Source: Chromera velia
Taxonomy: Eukaryota; Sar; Chromeraceae
Assembly (NCBI GenBank): GCA_018398765.1
Contig: JAHBMJ010002040.1
Span: 7,501-23,420, forward strand
Length of the DNA stretch: 15,920 nt
Direction of reading: 5' to 3'
Position 1 is the stretch's first letter, and each line of letters starts with the position of its first letter. The position numbers and the translations under genes are program-made. Positions 7,809-15,896 of the stretch are shown one piece after another. Under the pieces are notes generated by a model. The model saw only the letters and a program-made list of their open reading frames with translations. It ran no database searches and was not told the origin of the DNA.

Positions 7809-9723
7809 GTGCGTGCGGAAGGGGGGGGGAAGGGATGGAGGAGAGACGGCTTAGCTGCCCCTCCGTGTGCTCTGCTTCTATTTTTTTTTTGCTGTCTCTT
7901 TCTGCCTTGTGCTCTCCAGGAATGGAAAAAGAAGAGCTAGATAAACTATTTTATTTGCGTGCCAAACCTCCGCCAATGGCTGTGTCATTGCACTCGATGT
8001 GAACACAAATGAACGGAGACGGCCGCACTGAGACGAAATAAGCTCAATGAGATGCATTTTATGCAATCCGGATGGTGTCATTTCGCGGTTGGAAGTAGAT
8101 CGAAACAACTGGAAAAGATGTAGACGGTTTCTGAGTCCGTAGTCGTGCTGAGTCTGGCATACCAGGACAGGGGGAGGAGCCTCTCTTCGTTCCGCACCTT
8201 TTTCCTTTGCCTGCATTTCCGCTTCCCATGCTACGTGCAGGTATATGAAGAGCTTTGCGCGTGCGTCAGTCTCTTGGGGCGGAAACTCGACCGAGCTCCT
8301 TGTGGAGGGCGTACGAGGGTGCCCAATCCCCGAGGCCACAGAGGCTGTAGAAGTAGAGCGCCAGTTTCGATGGACGTACTACTTGAACATCTGCACGCAC
8401 AGCTACTCGATGGTCTGGTGGGACTGGCGGCGGTGGGAGAGGGAACTCGACTGGATGGCAATCAATGGGGTCAGTCGGTCGGTCAGGGTGTGGCCGGATG
8501 GGTCGGTGTGAGTACGGTATGGTCGCGTGTCTCTTTGTTGAGTTCATTGTACCTACACACGTACACAGGCTGGCCTGCATGTTTCTTGACAATCCTGTCT
8601 TCTCTTTACATTTCTCGGGTGCTGCAAGGGGAGTCTTCACGGAAGAAAACAGCGACCGTACACGACCTGCCCTTTCACCCATACAGCCAACAGAATGATG
8701 GCTCCATACAGCCATACGTAAAGCCGCACGTCCTGAAGAGAAGCAGAGTCGATCGCTCGATCGATTCAGACGATTCAGTCAGTCAGCAGGCGGTCAGAGA
8801 GAGAAACGAGTGACGCACGCCACTACCGAAGGACACAAACGGACGGAGGGAGGAATGAATTCGAAGTTCATTCAAACACAAAATCGATCCATCGATCAAA
8901 AGAATGAATCCTCGTTTCCTTCTGTCTTCTCACGCAGGTCAATCTTTTCCTCGCGGCCACTGGACAGGAATATGTCTGGTTTCAGTTGTTCAAGGACAAG
9001 TATGGAGTGTCCGAGGAAGATTTGAAGAAATTTTTTTCCGGGCCTGGGTTTCTTGCATGGCAGCGGATGGGGAACCTCCAAGGCTGGGGCGGTGGCCTCT
9101 CGTCTTCTTGGCTGGATGCGCAAAAGAAGCTTCAAGAGAAGATCCTGGACCGAGCTTTCGAGCTCGGCATCCAGCCTGTGTTGCCTGCTTTCTCGGGTTT
9201 TGTGCCAAGTGTATTCAAGTCGAAGTTTCCCGGTCACTCTTTTCGAGTTGCGCCTGGGTGGACGGAGATGCCGAAAGAATTCTCCAGCGTTCTTCTTGTG
9301 GACCCTTCCGACCCGTTATACGAAGAAATTGGAGCTGCATTTATCAAACTGTACGCAGAGACGTTCGGGTTGGAGGGCAAGAAGAGAAAGGGAAAAAGCG
9401 TGTATGGGGGGGCAGAGGAAAGTGCCCCCACCTTCTACAGTGCTGATCAGTACAACGAGATAGATCCGACAGAGGGAAGCACAGAGTACCTGAGGGCTGC
9501 ATCGGAAGCACAGGCAAAAAGCATCAATGCTGGCGATCCTGCAGGTCTGTCTGTCTGTCTGTCTGTCTGTCTTTCTTTCTTTTTTTTTTTCTTTCTTTCT
9601 TTCTTTCTTTCTTTTTTTCTTTCTTTCTTTCTTCCTTTCTTTGTTTCCTTCCTTCCTTCCTTCCTTCTTTCTTTCTTTCTTTCTTTCTTTCTTTCATTGT
9701 TTGGTGGATAGATGAAGAGAGGG

Positions 9724-9772
<49 letters not shown>

Positions 9773-12224
9773 CTCAGGCAGGAGGACACGGATCGTTTGA
9801 ATGTTCCTTCCTTCCTGTCTCATTGCATTGGTCGCTCCCTTCTCCGCTTTCTTTCACCATCATCGGAGGGCCGGCCTCGAAAGATCAAAAAAACACTCAC
9901 GGCTCTTGTTCCTCTCCTCACCTGATTTCAGTGATTAAGTGCGGATTCGTCTGAGTTCCACCCTCTGCGTGCATGCATGGCATTAATCTCGACCTCCGCG
10001 CACTCCTTTCAGGTGTGTGGGTGATGAGTGGCTGGTTCCTTGCCTACGGCGATAAGTTCTGGTCGAAGGAGCGCGCAGAAGCGTACCTCTCCCACCTAGA
10101 CCCAAATAGAACCCTGATCCTGGACTATAACGCCAACCAAGTGGAGTTGTGGAACAATAAGGACAGCACTGACGGCAGGCTCTTTGGCCTTCCGTTCGTG
10201 TGGTGTCATCTTCGAAACTTTGGGGGGGGCATTGACTTGTCAGGACAGCTGGAGGATACCCACAGACGCATTGCGACTGTCCGAGAGAAGAGAGATAAAG
10301 GGGGCCCCGATGTACCCTTGGCAGTAGGTGTTGGTCTGACCATGGAGGGCATTTTTCAGAATGATTTGTTGTACGAATCTGTACTTGAAGAGACGTGGGG
10401 ACGGCAGGGGCGACAGGATTTTGTAGAAGGGGTGAAAGCACGTTATGGAGATCTCGTCGCTCTCCAACCCGCTTCTGCTGAAGGCCCCCTAAGAGCATGG
10501 GACATAGTTCTGGGTTCCATGTACAATTCTTCGTCACCCCGCGACGTGAAAAATCTTGTTACGTCCTTACCCCCGATCGTTCTTCCCAAGCCCTCGAGTG
10601 CCGTCTCTTCTCCGGAGACGGCACCCTTGTCCTTTGCTCTACACACAGAACCCGTGCCACCTGAAGAGCTCCGACAGATGCTGAGCGCCTGGGTGATCCT
10701 GGTGGAGTCAGGGGTGACGTATATGCAAGAGACCGGAAGATCCCCCCCCGCAACTTACCGAAGAGACGTAGTGGACTTTGGGCGTCAGACGCTTGAGGGG
10801 CTGTTCTCATGGATTCACTGTGTGTGGGTCAAGGCGATCAAGGGGGAAATCTCGAAACTTCAGTCCGTGACGAATGATCCCTCTACACCTGTATGCGGCC
10901 GTGCGGATGTTGAACGTCTGTTTAGGTCTTTTGAGAGGACTGTGGATCGTCAGATGCGTGCAAGGAGGGAAAATGGTCAGGCTGTGGTGGACAACTCTTT
11001 GTCCAAGGAAGTTGTGAGAAAATTGGGGAAGTTGCTCTCTGTGTGTCTGGTCTGGTTGGACGACCTGCTGTCTTCAGACGGAGAGTGGCGCCTTGATAAG
11101 TGGATACAGGACGCGAGGGGAGCAGGGGGGGATCCCAACCAAAATGAGGAAAACGCAAAGATGCAGGTGGGTGGGTGGGGTGGTTGCAATGAAACAGATG
11201 ATGCATTTATCTTCCATGATCTCATGGATGCCTGTAGAGTGTTTAGAGTGGTGTAATCATTTGATTTTTTGTGTGGAGGGCCACGCGTGCTGTTCCAATT
11301 TTTTCTGTTGACAGAGTGAACAGGCAGAAAAACAGAGAACAAAAGAGAGAAAGAAAGAAACAACGGAAGAGAGACAGAGAAGGGAGAGGGCGCACGAGAG
11401 AAAGACAGAAAGCAAGAGAAGGAAGGATGAAGGAACAAAGGGACGGAAGGAAGAAAGGAACGAACGAACGAACGAAGCATAAAAGCAAGGAAGCAAGCAA
11501 AGCAGAGTCAGGGGAAAAAAATCAGAGGTAGACAGACTGAAGAGGGAGGAAAACAAACAAAGGAAGGAAAGAAAGAAAAGAAGGAGGAAAAAGTGAATGC
11601 ATGCATGCGTTGTGGACCACAATTAGTGACACTCACTAGCTGTGATGATCGACTGTATCTTCTCTTCTCTTCTCTTGTGTATTCATTTATGCTTCATTCC
11701 TTGATTCATGGCTGCATGCATGACTGCATGCATGGATGGATGGATGAATTCAATGGATCGATCAGCTAACGATCTGGCACGACTTCGGCTCCTTGCGGGA
11801 TTACGCCCAAAAGAGTTGGGGGGGTCTGGTTTCCTCATTCTACGCGGAGCGCTGGCGTATGGTGGTGGATGCTGTGGACCGAGGCTTGGAGGGAGAGGGC
11901 CCATCTAAGGCAGAGCTGGCGGCCTCGATCTGGGAATTTGAAAAGAAGTGGGCACACTCAAAGAAGGAGAAGGATAGAGGACTGGGAGGAGCAGGAGGGA
12001 TCAGAGGAACGACAAGACTGACTACTACTGCAGCAGCACAGCAGTTAGACCCACTGGAAGTCTCTGGACGCATTTTTAGAGATCTCGAGGTGCATTTGAA
12101 GTGGTTGCAGGAGACAGAAGAGTTCATCAGCCATGACCAGGACAGAACTGGAGCAAAGAAGGATACCCAGCAGTCACATTTTGTCACTGGAGTCGATCTA
12201 GACTCCGCAGTGATTGTGTCATGA
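7531..12224 (+). CDS. NAGLU: Alpha-N-acetylglucosaminidase, GH89 family (five exons)
   Basis: Predicted hydrolase removing terminal alpha-linked N-acetylglucosamine; in animals the lysosomal enzyme acts on heparan sulfate. Exons 7531-7808, 8241-8469, 8938-9544, 10013-11166 and 11766-12224 join with matching phases (2,0,1,0) into 908 codons, against about 740 in the human enzyme. The ATG starts a signal peptide (MKSVQFLAFFHLVGIALCSA), so the product enters the secretory route. An N-terminal accessory domain (NVVLLEGNNAVSMASALKRY...SVSWGGN) leads into the catalytic barrel: TYYLNICTHSYSMVWWDW, DWMAINGVNLFLAATGQE, GFLAWQRMGNLQGW, IQPVLPAFSGFVP. Glu343 in YNEIDP and Glu483 in LTMEGIFQND match the human catalytic pair Glu316/Glu446. 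The helical C-terminal domain has YRRDVVDFGRQ and LTIWHDFGSLRDYAQ. Oddities are a basic insertion (KKRKGK) before the first catalytic Glu and a 100-residue polar C-terminal extension. Natural substrate in this organism is unknown. Confidence 0.93.
7809..8240 (+). other. NAGLU intron 1
   Basis: The GTGCGT donor is followed by an AG-rich start, then a T-rich tract at 7880-7892. Nothing coding is seen in its 432 bases. Confidence 0.75.
8241..8469 (+). CDS. NAGLU: NAGLU exon 2 (domain junction and start of catalytic barrel)
   Basis: The acceptor is CTACGTGCAG and the donor GGG|GTCAGT. It completes an Arg codon and encodes 76 residues, including the GH89 hallmark TYYLNICTHSYSMVWWDW followed by RRWERELDWMAING. 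Confidence 0.92.
8470..8937 (+). other. NAGLU intron 2
   Basis: Its 468 bases start GTCAGTCGGTCGGTCAG and contain GATCGCTCGATCGATTCAG-type words near 8751 and 8884. It has no microsatellite array of note and no coding signal. Confidence 0.75.
8938..9544 (+). CDS. NAGLU: NAGLU exon 3 (catalytic barrel, first catalytic Glu)
   Basis: The acceptor is TCTCACGCAG and the donor GCAG|GTCTGT, which opens directly into a TCTG microsatellite. It encodes VNLFLAATGQEYVWFQLF through SINAGDPA, including IQPVLPAFSGFVP and YNEIDP with the first catalytic Glu (codon 9457-9459). Confidence 0.93.
9545..9712 (+). repeat. NAGLU intron 3 polypyrimidine microsatellite (TCTG)n(TTTC)n(TTCC)n
   Basis: Starting at the donor itself, about 160 bases are almost purely T and C (with G only in the TCTG units): TCTG units, a T10 run, then mixed TTTC and TTCC arrays to about 9697. 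The donor GT lies inside the first repeat unit. Confidence 0.9.
9723..9767 (+). repeat. (GC)n-(GA)n dinucleotide repeat
   Basis: Eight alternating GC/CG steps pass directly into about fifteen GA units within NAGLU intron 3. The alternating CG part is a classic left-handed DNA former, and the GA part is complementary to CT tracts nearby. Confidence 0.9.
10013..11166 (+). CDS. NAGLU: NAGLU exon 4 (end of barrel and helical domain)
   Basis: The acceptor is CACTCCTTTCAG and the donor ATGCAG|GTGGGT. It begins GVWVMSGWFLAYGDKFW, carries VWCHLRNFGGGI and LTMEGIFQND with the second catalytic Glu (codon 10345-10347), and ends with the helical domain (SVCLVWLDDLLSSDGEW). Confidence 0.93.
11315..11600 (+). 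repeat. Purine-rich tract in NAGLU intron 4
   Basis: About 280 bases on the sense strand are nearly devoid of T and dominated by A and G (GAAA, GGAA, GAGA, GAACGAAC words). This contrasts with the pyrimidine-rich sense strand of the other introns here. It is followed by a TTCTC array (about 11659-11676) and by TGCATGCA/GGATGGAT words before the acceptor. Confidence 0.8.
11766..12224 (+). CDS. NAGLU: NAGLU exon 5 (C-terminal end and extension)
   Basis: It begins after GATCGATCAG, an acceptor with a weak polypyrimidine tract, in phase 0 with LTIWHDFGSLRDYAQKSWGG, which aligns with the conserved end of GH89. It continues about 100 residues beyond the usual family end with a Lys/Glu/Gly/Thr-rich, probably disordered tail (KKEKDRGLGGAGGIRG...), then a possible helix, and TGA at 12222. 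Confidence 0.9.
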   Translation, partial: LTIWHDFGSLRDYAQKSWGGLVSSFYAERWRMVVDAVDRGLEGEGPSKAELAASIWEFEKKWAHSKKEKDRGLGGAGGIRGTTRLTTTAAAQQLDPLEVSGRIFRDLEVHLKWLQETEEFISHDQDRTGAKKDTQQSHFVTGVDLDSAVIVS

Positions 12225-12418
12225 TTCCAGCCTGAGGCTTATGATGAAAAAGCGTGTCAGACAGGTTAACAAAAGAAACAAACTACCATGCAGTATTCAG
12301 TAGTAAATCAGCCCCGGCATGACAGCCCACAGAGAATTTTTAAATCCTGTTTCACATTAAATGCTACAGTTGGACTAGTATATATCGCGTAGTCACTGTA
12401 ATAAATTACTAATAATAT
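12225..12418 (+). other. NAGLU 3' flank / junction with LINE
   Basis: This is AT-leaning sequence between the NAGLU stop and the LINE. An AATAAA hexamer lies at 12400-12405. TAA/TAT-rich sequence (12406-12420) directly abuts the LINE reading frame. The exact insertion boundary cannot be fixed without another copy. Confidence 0.5.
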
Positions 12419-15400
12419 ATGTTACAACCAAGGAGGACAGCCCACATCGCGGAGGAGTTCCACAGGGCGAGTGTGGACGTTGCGTTCCTGCAGGAAACCC
12501 GTATCCACGGGGAGACGGAATGCCATGAAAGGCAGCGGTTGCTCCTCGCGGGCCCGCCTGCAGGAAGTGCATTGCAGGGGCGAAATGGGGTGGGGTTCTC
12601 GTTCAGCAGGAAGGCAGAGAGGCAGAAACCCGGCGTGCTGCAGCAAGCTGGTAATGCAAGCCGCATCGGGTGAGTTGACCTCGAAGCCGTCACACTGATC
12701 TCCACATACGCCCCTACTAGTGGGGCGGGAGACGAGGAAGTGGCTGAGTTTTACAGAGACCTTGGAGAGGCAGTGAGAAAAGTCCCGAACGGAAACCCAG
12801 TCGTCATTGGGGGGGATTTCAATGCGAGGGTGGGAGAAAGAAATGAGGAAACGGCAGCGGTGTTGGGGAGGTTCATGGAGGGGCAGAGATACCCAAACCG
12901 GAATGGGCAGTGCTTGCTCGAGTTCTGCCTTGAGCATGAGCTGGTCGTTGCAAACTCGTTCTTCCAGCACCCCCCACACCACAAAGGATCGTGGCAGCAC
13001 CCACGCTCCAAGAAGTGGCATGAGCTTGACTACTTTCTGGTAAGGAGGAGGGATTTGAGCAGGGTGTGCGATGTCAGGGTGTTCAGGTTGATTGACTGTT
13101 GGTCCGACCATCGGTTTGTCGGTCTGAAAATCCATCTCCCCGTTCGAAGAAAGCAGAAGCAGGACAGTGCGCAGTAAGCATCGGATAAGCGGCACCGCGT
13201 ACTACCGAGTAAAACGTTCGTACCCACACTCCGCGCCGCACTCGAAAAGCTCCCAAAAGTCACAGCCGCAGCAACAGCCGAACAACTGTAGGAGGAGACA
13301 GCCGTCACCATCCGCAGCGTCGCTGAAGCCACAACAGAAGACAAAGGCACACGCCCCGCACCAGAGTGGTTTGCAGAGACGTGTTCCCAACTGTTGCCGT
13401 TACTTGAACACAAGAAGAAAGCAAGGGTTGTTTATGAGAATGTGAGTAGGAAGGGGGAGACGGGAGTTGAATCGAAACGCAGAGAGTACGTGCGAGCCCG
13501 CAATGCCGCAGCACAAGCCGTCAGAAGGGCCCGAAACGCCTGGTGGTCGCAGAAAGGACGAGAGCTTGAGGAGGCATTTGCAAGCAACAACTTCTCGAAG
13601 CTTCACCGCTTCTGGAAGGAGTTGCAGAGGCCTCAGGGCAGGCCCGGGATCAATGCAATCCTGAAGGAAGGGCAAAAAGCGGGAGACCCCCCCTTGACAG
13701 ATGCAGGGGAGGTGCGAGCCCGTTTTGGCCGCTTCTTTGAAGGAGTTTTGAACCTTCCGTCGCAGGCAGTTGAGGGGGTGACAGACAGAATCCCGCAGGC
13801 GCGGGTGGAGTGGTGGATGGATAGAATCCCGAGCAGAGCAGAGGTGAGAGAGGCCGTGAAGAGGCTGCCAAATGGGAAGGCTGCAGGGGCAGACAGCATA
13901 GTAGCAGAGCAGCTGAAGGCAGGTGGGGAAGCGATGATCAGCAGGCTCCTGGACGTTTTTAGGGCAGTGTGGAAGGAAAGGGGGGTGCCGAAGGTGTTTA
14001 GAGATGCAGTGATAGTCCCTGTCCCCAAGAAAGGCGACCGTCTGCTCTGTGACAACTGGAGAGAGATCGCCCTGCTGATCGTTGCAGGTAAAGTGCTTGC
14101 AAAGATTGTGGGAGGTCGCATCCAGAAACGAAACAAGAAGAAAATAGGTGAGTCACAGGCGGGATTCAGGGAGGGGAGGGGGACAATAGACATGCTCTTT
14201 ACAGCAAGGCAGATCATGGAGAAGGCGCGGGAGAGGCAGATTCGTCTGTTCTGGCTGTTTGTTGACCTGACAAAGGCCTTCGACACAGTCAACCGTGTCG
14301 CTCTCCGTGTTTTGCTTTTGAAAGTGGGCATTCCCCCCCTCCTGACAGAGTCTGACATCATCATGTCGTTCATACAAGACATGAAGGCGTGTGTAGAGGT
14401 GAATGGAGAGAGAACAGAGCCGTTTGCAGTTAAGAATGGGGTCAGACAGGGATGTGTGATCGGGTCTCTCCTTTTCCTTATCCTTTTTGAAGCAGTTGTG
14501 CAGGAGGCCTTGCAGGGCTGGGATGCGGGGGTAGAGGTGGAGGTAGATTTTGCAGAGCCTTTTACGAGCAAGAAGGCAGGGCGGTCCGCCTTTAAGATCA
14601 GTGTCACTGATCTGAAGTTTGCAGATGACCTGGCCGCACCCGAGACGCAAGAGCGTCGCATGCAGGAGTTTGCAGATCGCTTGCAGGCAGAGTGCGACAG
14701 GTGGGGATTGAAAATCTCCATCAAGAAGACAGAGATGATGGTGCAGCCGGGGAGAGGGGAGGAAAAGCACACAAGAGAGCCACGTCAGTCCACCATTGCC
14801 ATCAAGGGACAGCCCCTGCAGGAGGTAGAGCAGTTCCGGTACCTGGGGGGTGTGATGTCGAATGACGGGTCTCTCAATGGAGAGATCTATCACCGCATTC
14901 AGAAAGTAGGGATGGTGTGGGAAAAGTTGCAGGGGGAGGTGTGGAAGCAGGCAGGGCTCACAACAAAGACGAAAATGCACATGTTCAGAGGTGCAGTCCT
15001 CCCGCCCTCCTCTATGGGGCAGAGACGTGGGCAGCCCGAAAAGACCAGATCGGGAAGTTGGAGTCATGGTGCATGGCGTGTATGAGGCAGATGACGAACC
15101 AGCCTCGTCAGGAGTGTACTCCTGACGCCGCCCTCTGCCGTGCATTTGGATTGCGCACGATTGAGAGCACCATCCGACTTGCCAGACTTTGGTGGCTGGG
15201 GCATATTGGGAGAATGGGGGGAGAGCGTCTTCCCCGTCAGTTGTTGTTTGGGCATCTCCAAGGAGAGCGCCCCCTTGGTCGACCCCTCCTTCGTTGGAGT
15301 GACTGTGTCCTCTCTGATTTCCGCCTTCTGGAAATTAATGAGGCCGAGTGGCAGACACTTGCCTCTCATAGAGGCAGGTGGAGGGCGTTAATTCAAGATA

Positions 15401-15486
15401 GGGTGAAAAAGGTAGAGGAGAGAGCAGCGGAGGAAAATAAAAAGAAAAGGGAAGTGAGAAAGGGGCAGAGAGATGGAGATGCGAAG

Positions 15487-15552
15487 TGTGAGGCATGTAG
15501 ACGAACGTTTTCCACCCCCCGGGGGCTTCGCATTCACACAAGCAAAGCACAC
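15487..15552 (+). other. C2H2 zinc finger of the LINE protein
   Basis: CEACRRTFSTPRGLRIH followed by TSKAH gives C-x2-C-x12-H-x4-H with the expected Phe and Leu core positions. A finger after the RT is common in LINEs with this C-terminal layout and probably binds nucleic acid. Confidence 0.85.
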
Positions 15553-15612
15553 AAGGACCTCGCCCCCAGACAGCCAGAGCAGCCGAAGAAGGCAGTCAAA
15601 GAAAAGAAGGGA

Positions 15613-15780
15613 AGCTGGGTTCAGGGCTGTCAGGTGAAGGAAATTCTTAGGAAGTACAAGCAGGGAAGAGGATGGCGTTATGAGGTGGCATGGCATGGCT
15701 GGCAGTCAACATCACATGAAGCAGCCTCGCTCATGCGCAAGCACGCCCTGCCAGAAGTGGAAGAGTTTGAGAAAAAATGC
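15613..15780 (+). other. Chromodomain-like segment at the LINE C-terminus
   Basis: The last about 55 residues read as a chromodomain: VKEILRKYKQGRGWRYEV, then AWHGWQSTSHEAASLM and PEVEEFEKK. This follows the family pattern of strand, IL, basic loop, Y-x-V-x-W-x-G-aromatic, Ser/Thr-x-x-x-(W/A)-E-type turn, and a C-terminal EFE helix. Two aromatic cage positions (Trp, and Trp in place of Tyr) are present; the first cage aromatic is not obvious (Cys/Gln), so methyl-lysine binding is uncertain. Confidence 0.65.
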
Positions 15781-15789
15781 AGCTGTTAA

Positions 15790-15896
15790 GCTATTTGCTA
15801 AAGGTTGTGAAATAAGGGTCCATCATTTAATAATCTGCCTTGCGTGTTGTGACTTGCCGAACGCTAGACGCCTATTATGGGCCGATAGCGATGGCG
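15790..15896 (+). other. LINE 3' untranslated region
   Basis: About 105 bases lie between the stop codon and the (GAT)n tail. It would contain the RT recognition structure. GCCGATAGCGATGGCGTATG leads directly into the repeat. Confidence 0.6.

Larger units (their letters stand above)
12419..15789 (+). pseudogene. LINE polyprotein (endonuclease-RT-zinc finger-chromodomain), interrupted
   Basis: One frame runs from 12419 to about 15003 with three in-frame stops: TGA 12671, TAA 13175 and TAG 13289. A single-base deletion near 15003 (LP|ALLYGAETWAA) moves the rest to the next frame, ending at TAA 15787. Endonuclease motifs are VAFLQETR (12477), GGDFNARVG (12809), ELDYFLVRR (13022) and WSDHRFVGL with the catalytic His (13100). 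RT motifs are RLPNGKAAGADSIVAEQL, VPVPKKGD, ESQAGFREGRGTIDMLF, motif A VDLTKAFDTVNR (14261), RQGCVIGSLLF and the catalytic FADD (14618-14629). Active-site residues are retained, so the damage is to frame rather than to chemistry. About 1,120 codons remain. Three different stop codons argue for decay rather than codon reassignment. Confidence 0.88.

Noticed and set aside
9524-9823. Lys/Arg- or Phe/Ser-rich open frames in NAGLU intron 3 on both strands
   Set aside because: They are translations of TTTC/GAAA repeats inside a well-supported intron.
10977-11622. Long Phe/Leu/Ser-rich minus-strand open frames
   Set aside because: They are antisense to exon 4 and to the purine tract of intron 4; repeat artefacts.
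13633-14772. 379-codon minus-strand open frame
   Set aside because: It is the exact antisense of the reverse transcriptase region, whose sense strand carries clear RT motifs; its translation has no recognisable features.
12419-15789. Alternative genetic code reading through the LINE stops
   Set aside because: TGA, TAA and TAG all occur inside the frame and the neighbouring NAGLU gene uses TGA as a normal terminator, so decay is simpler.
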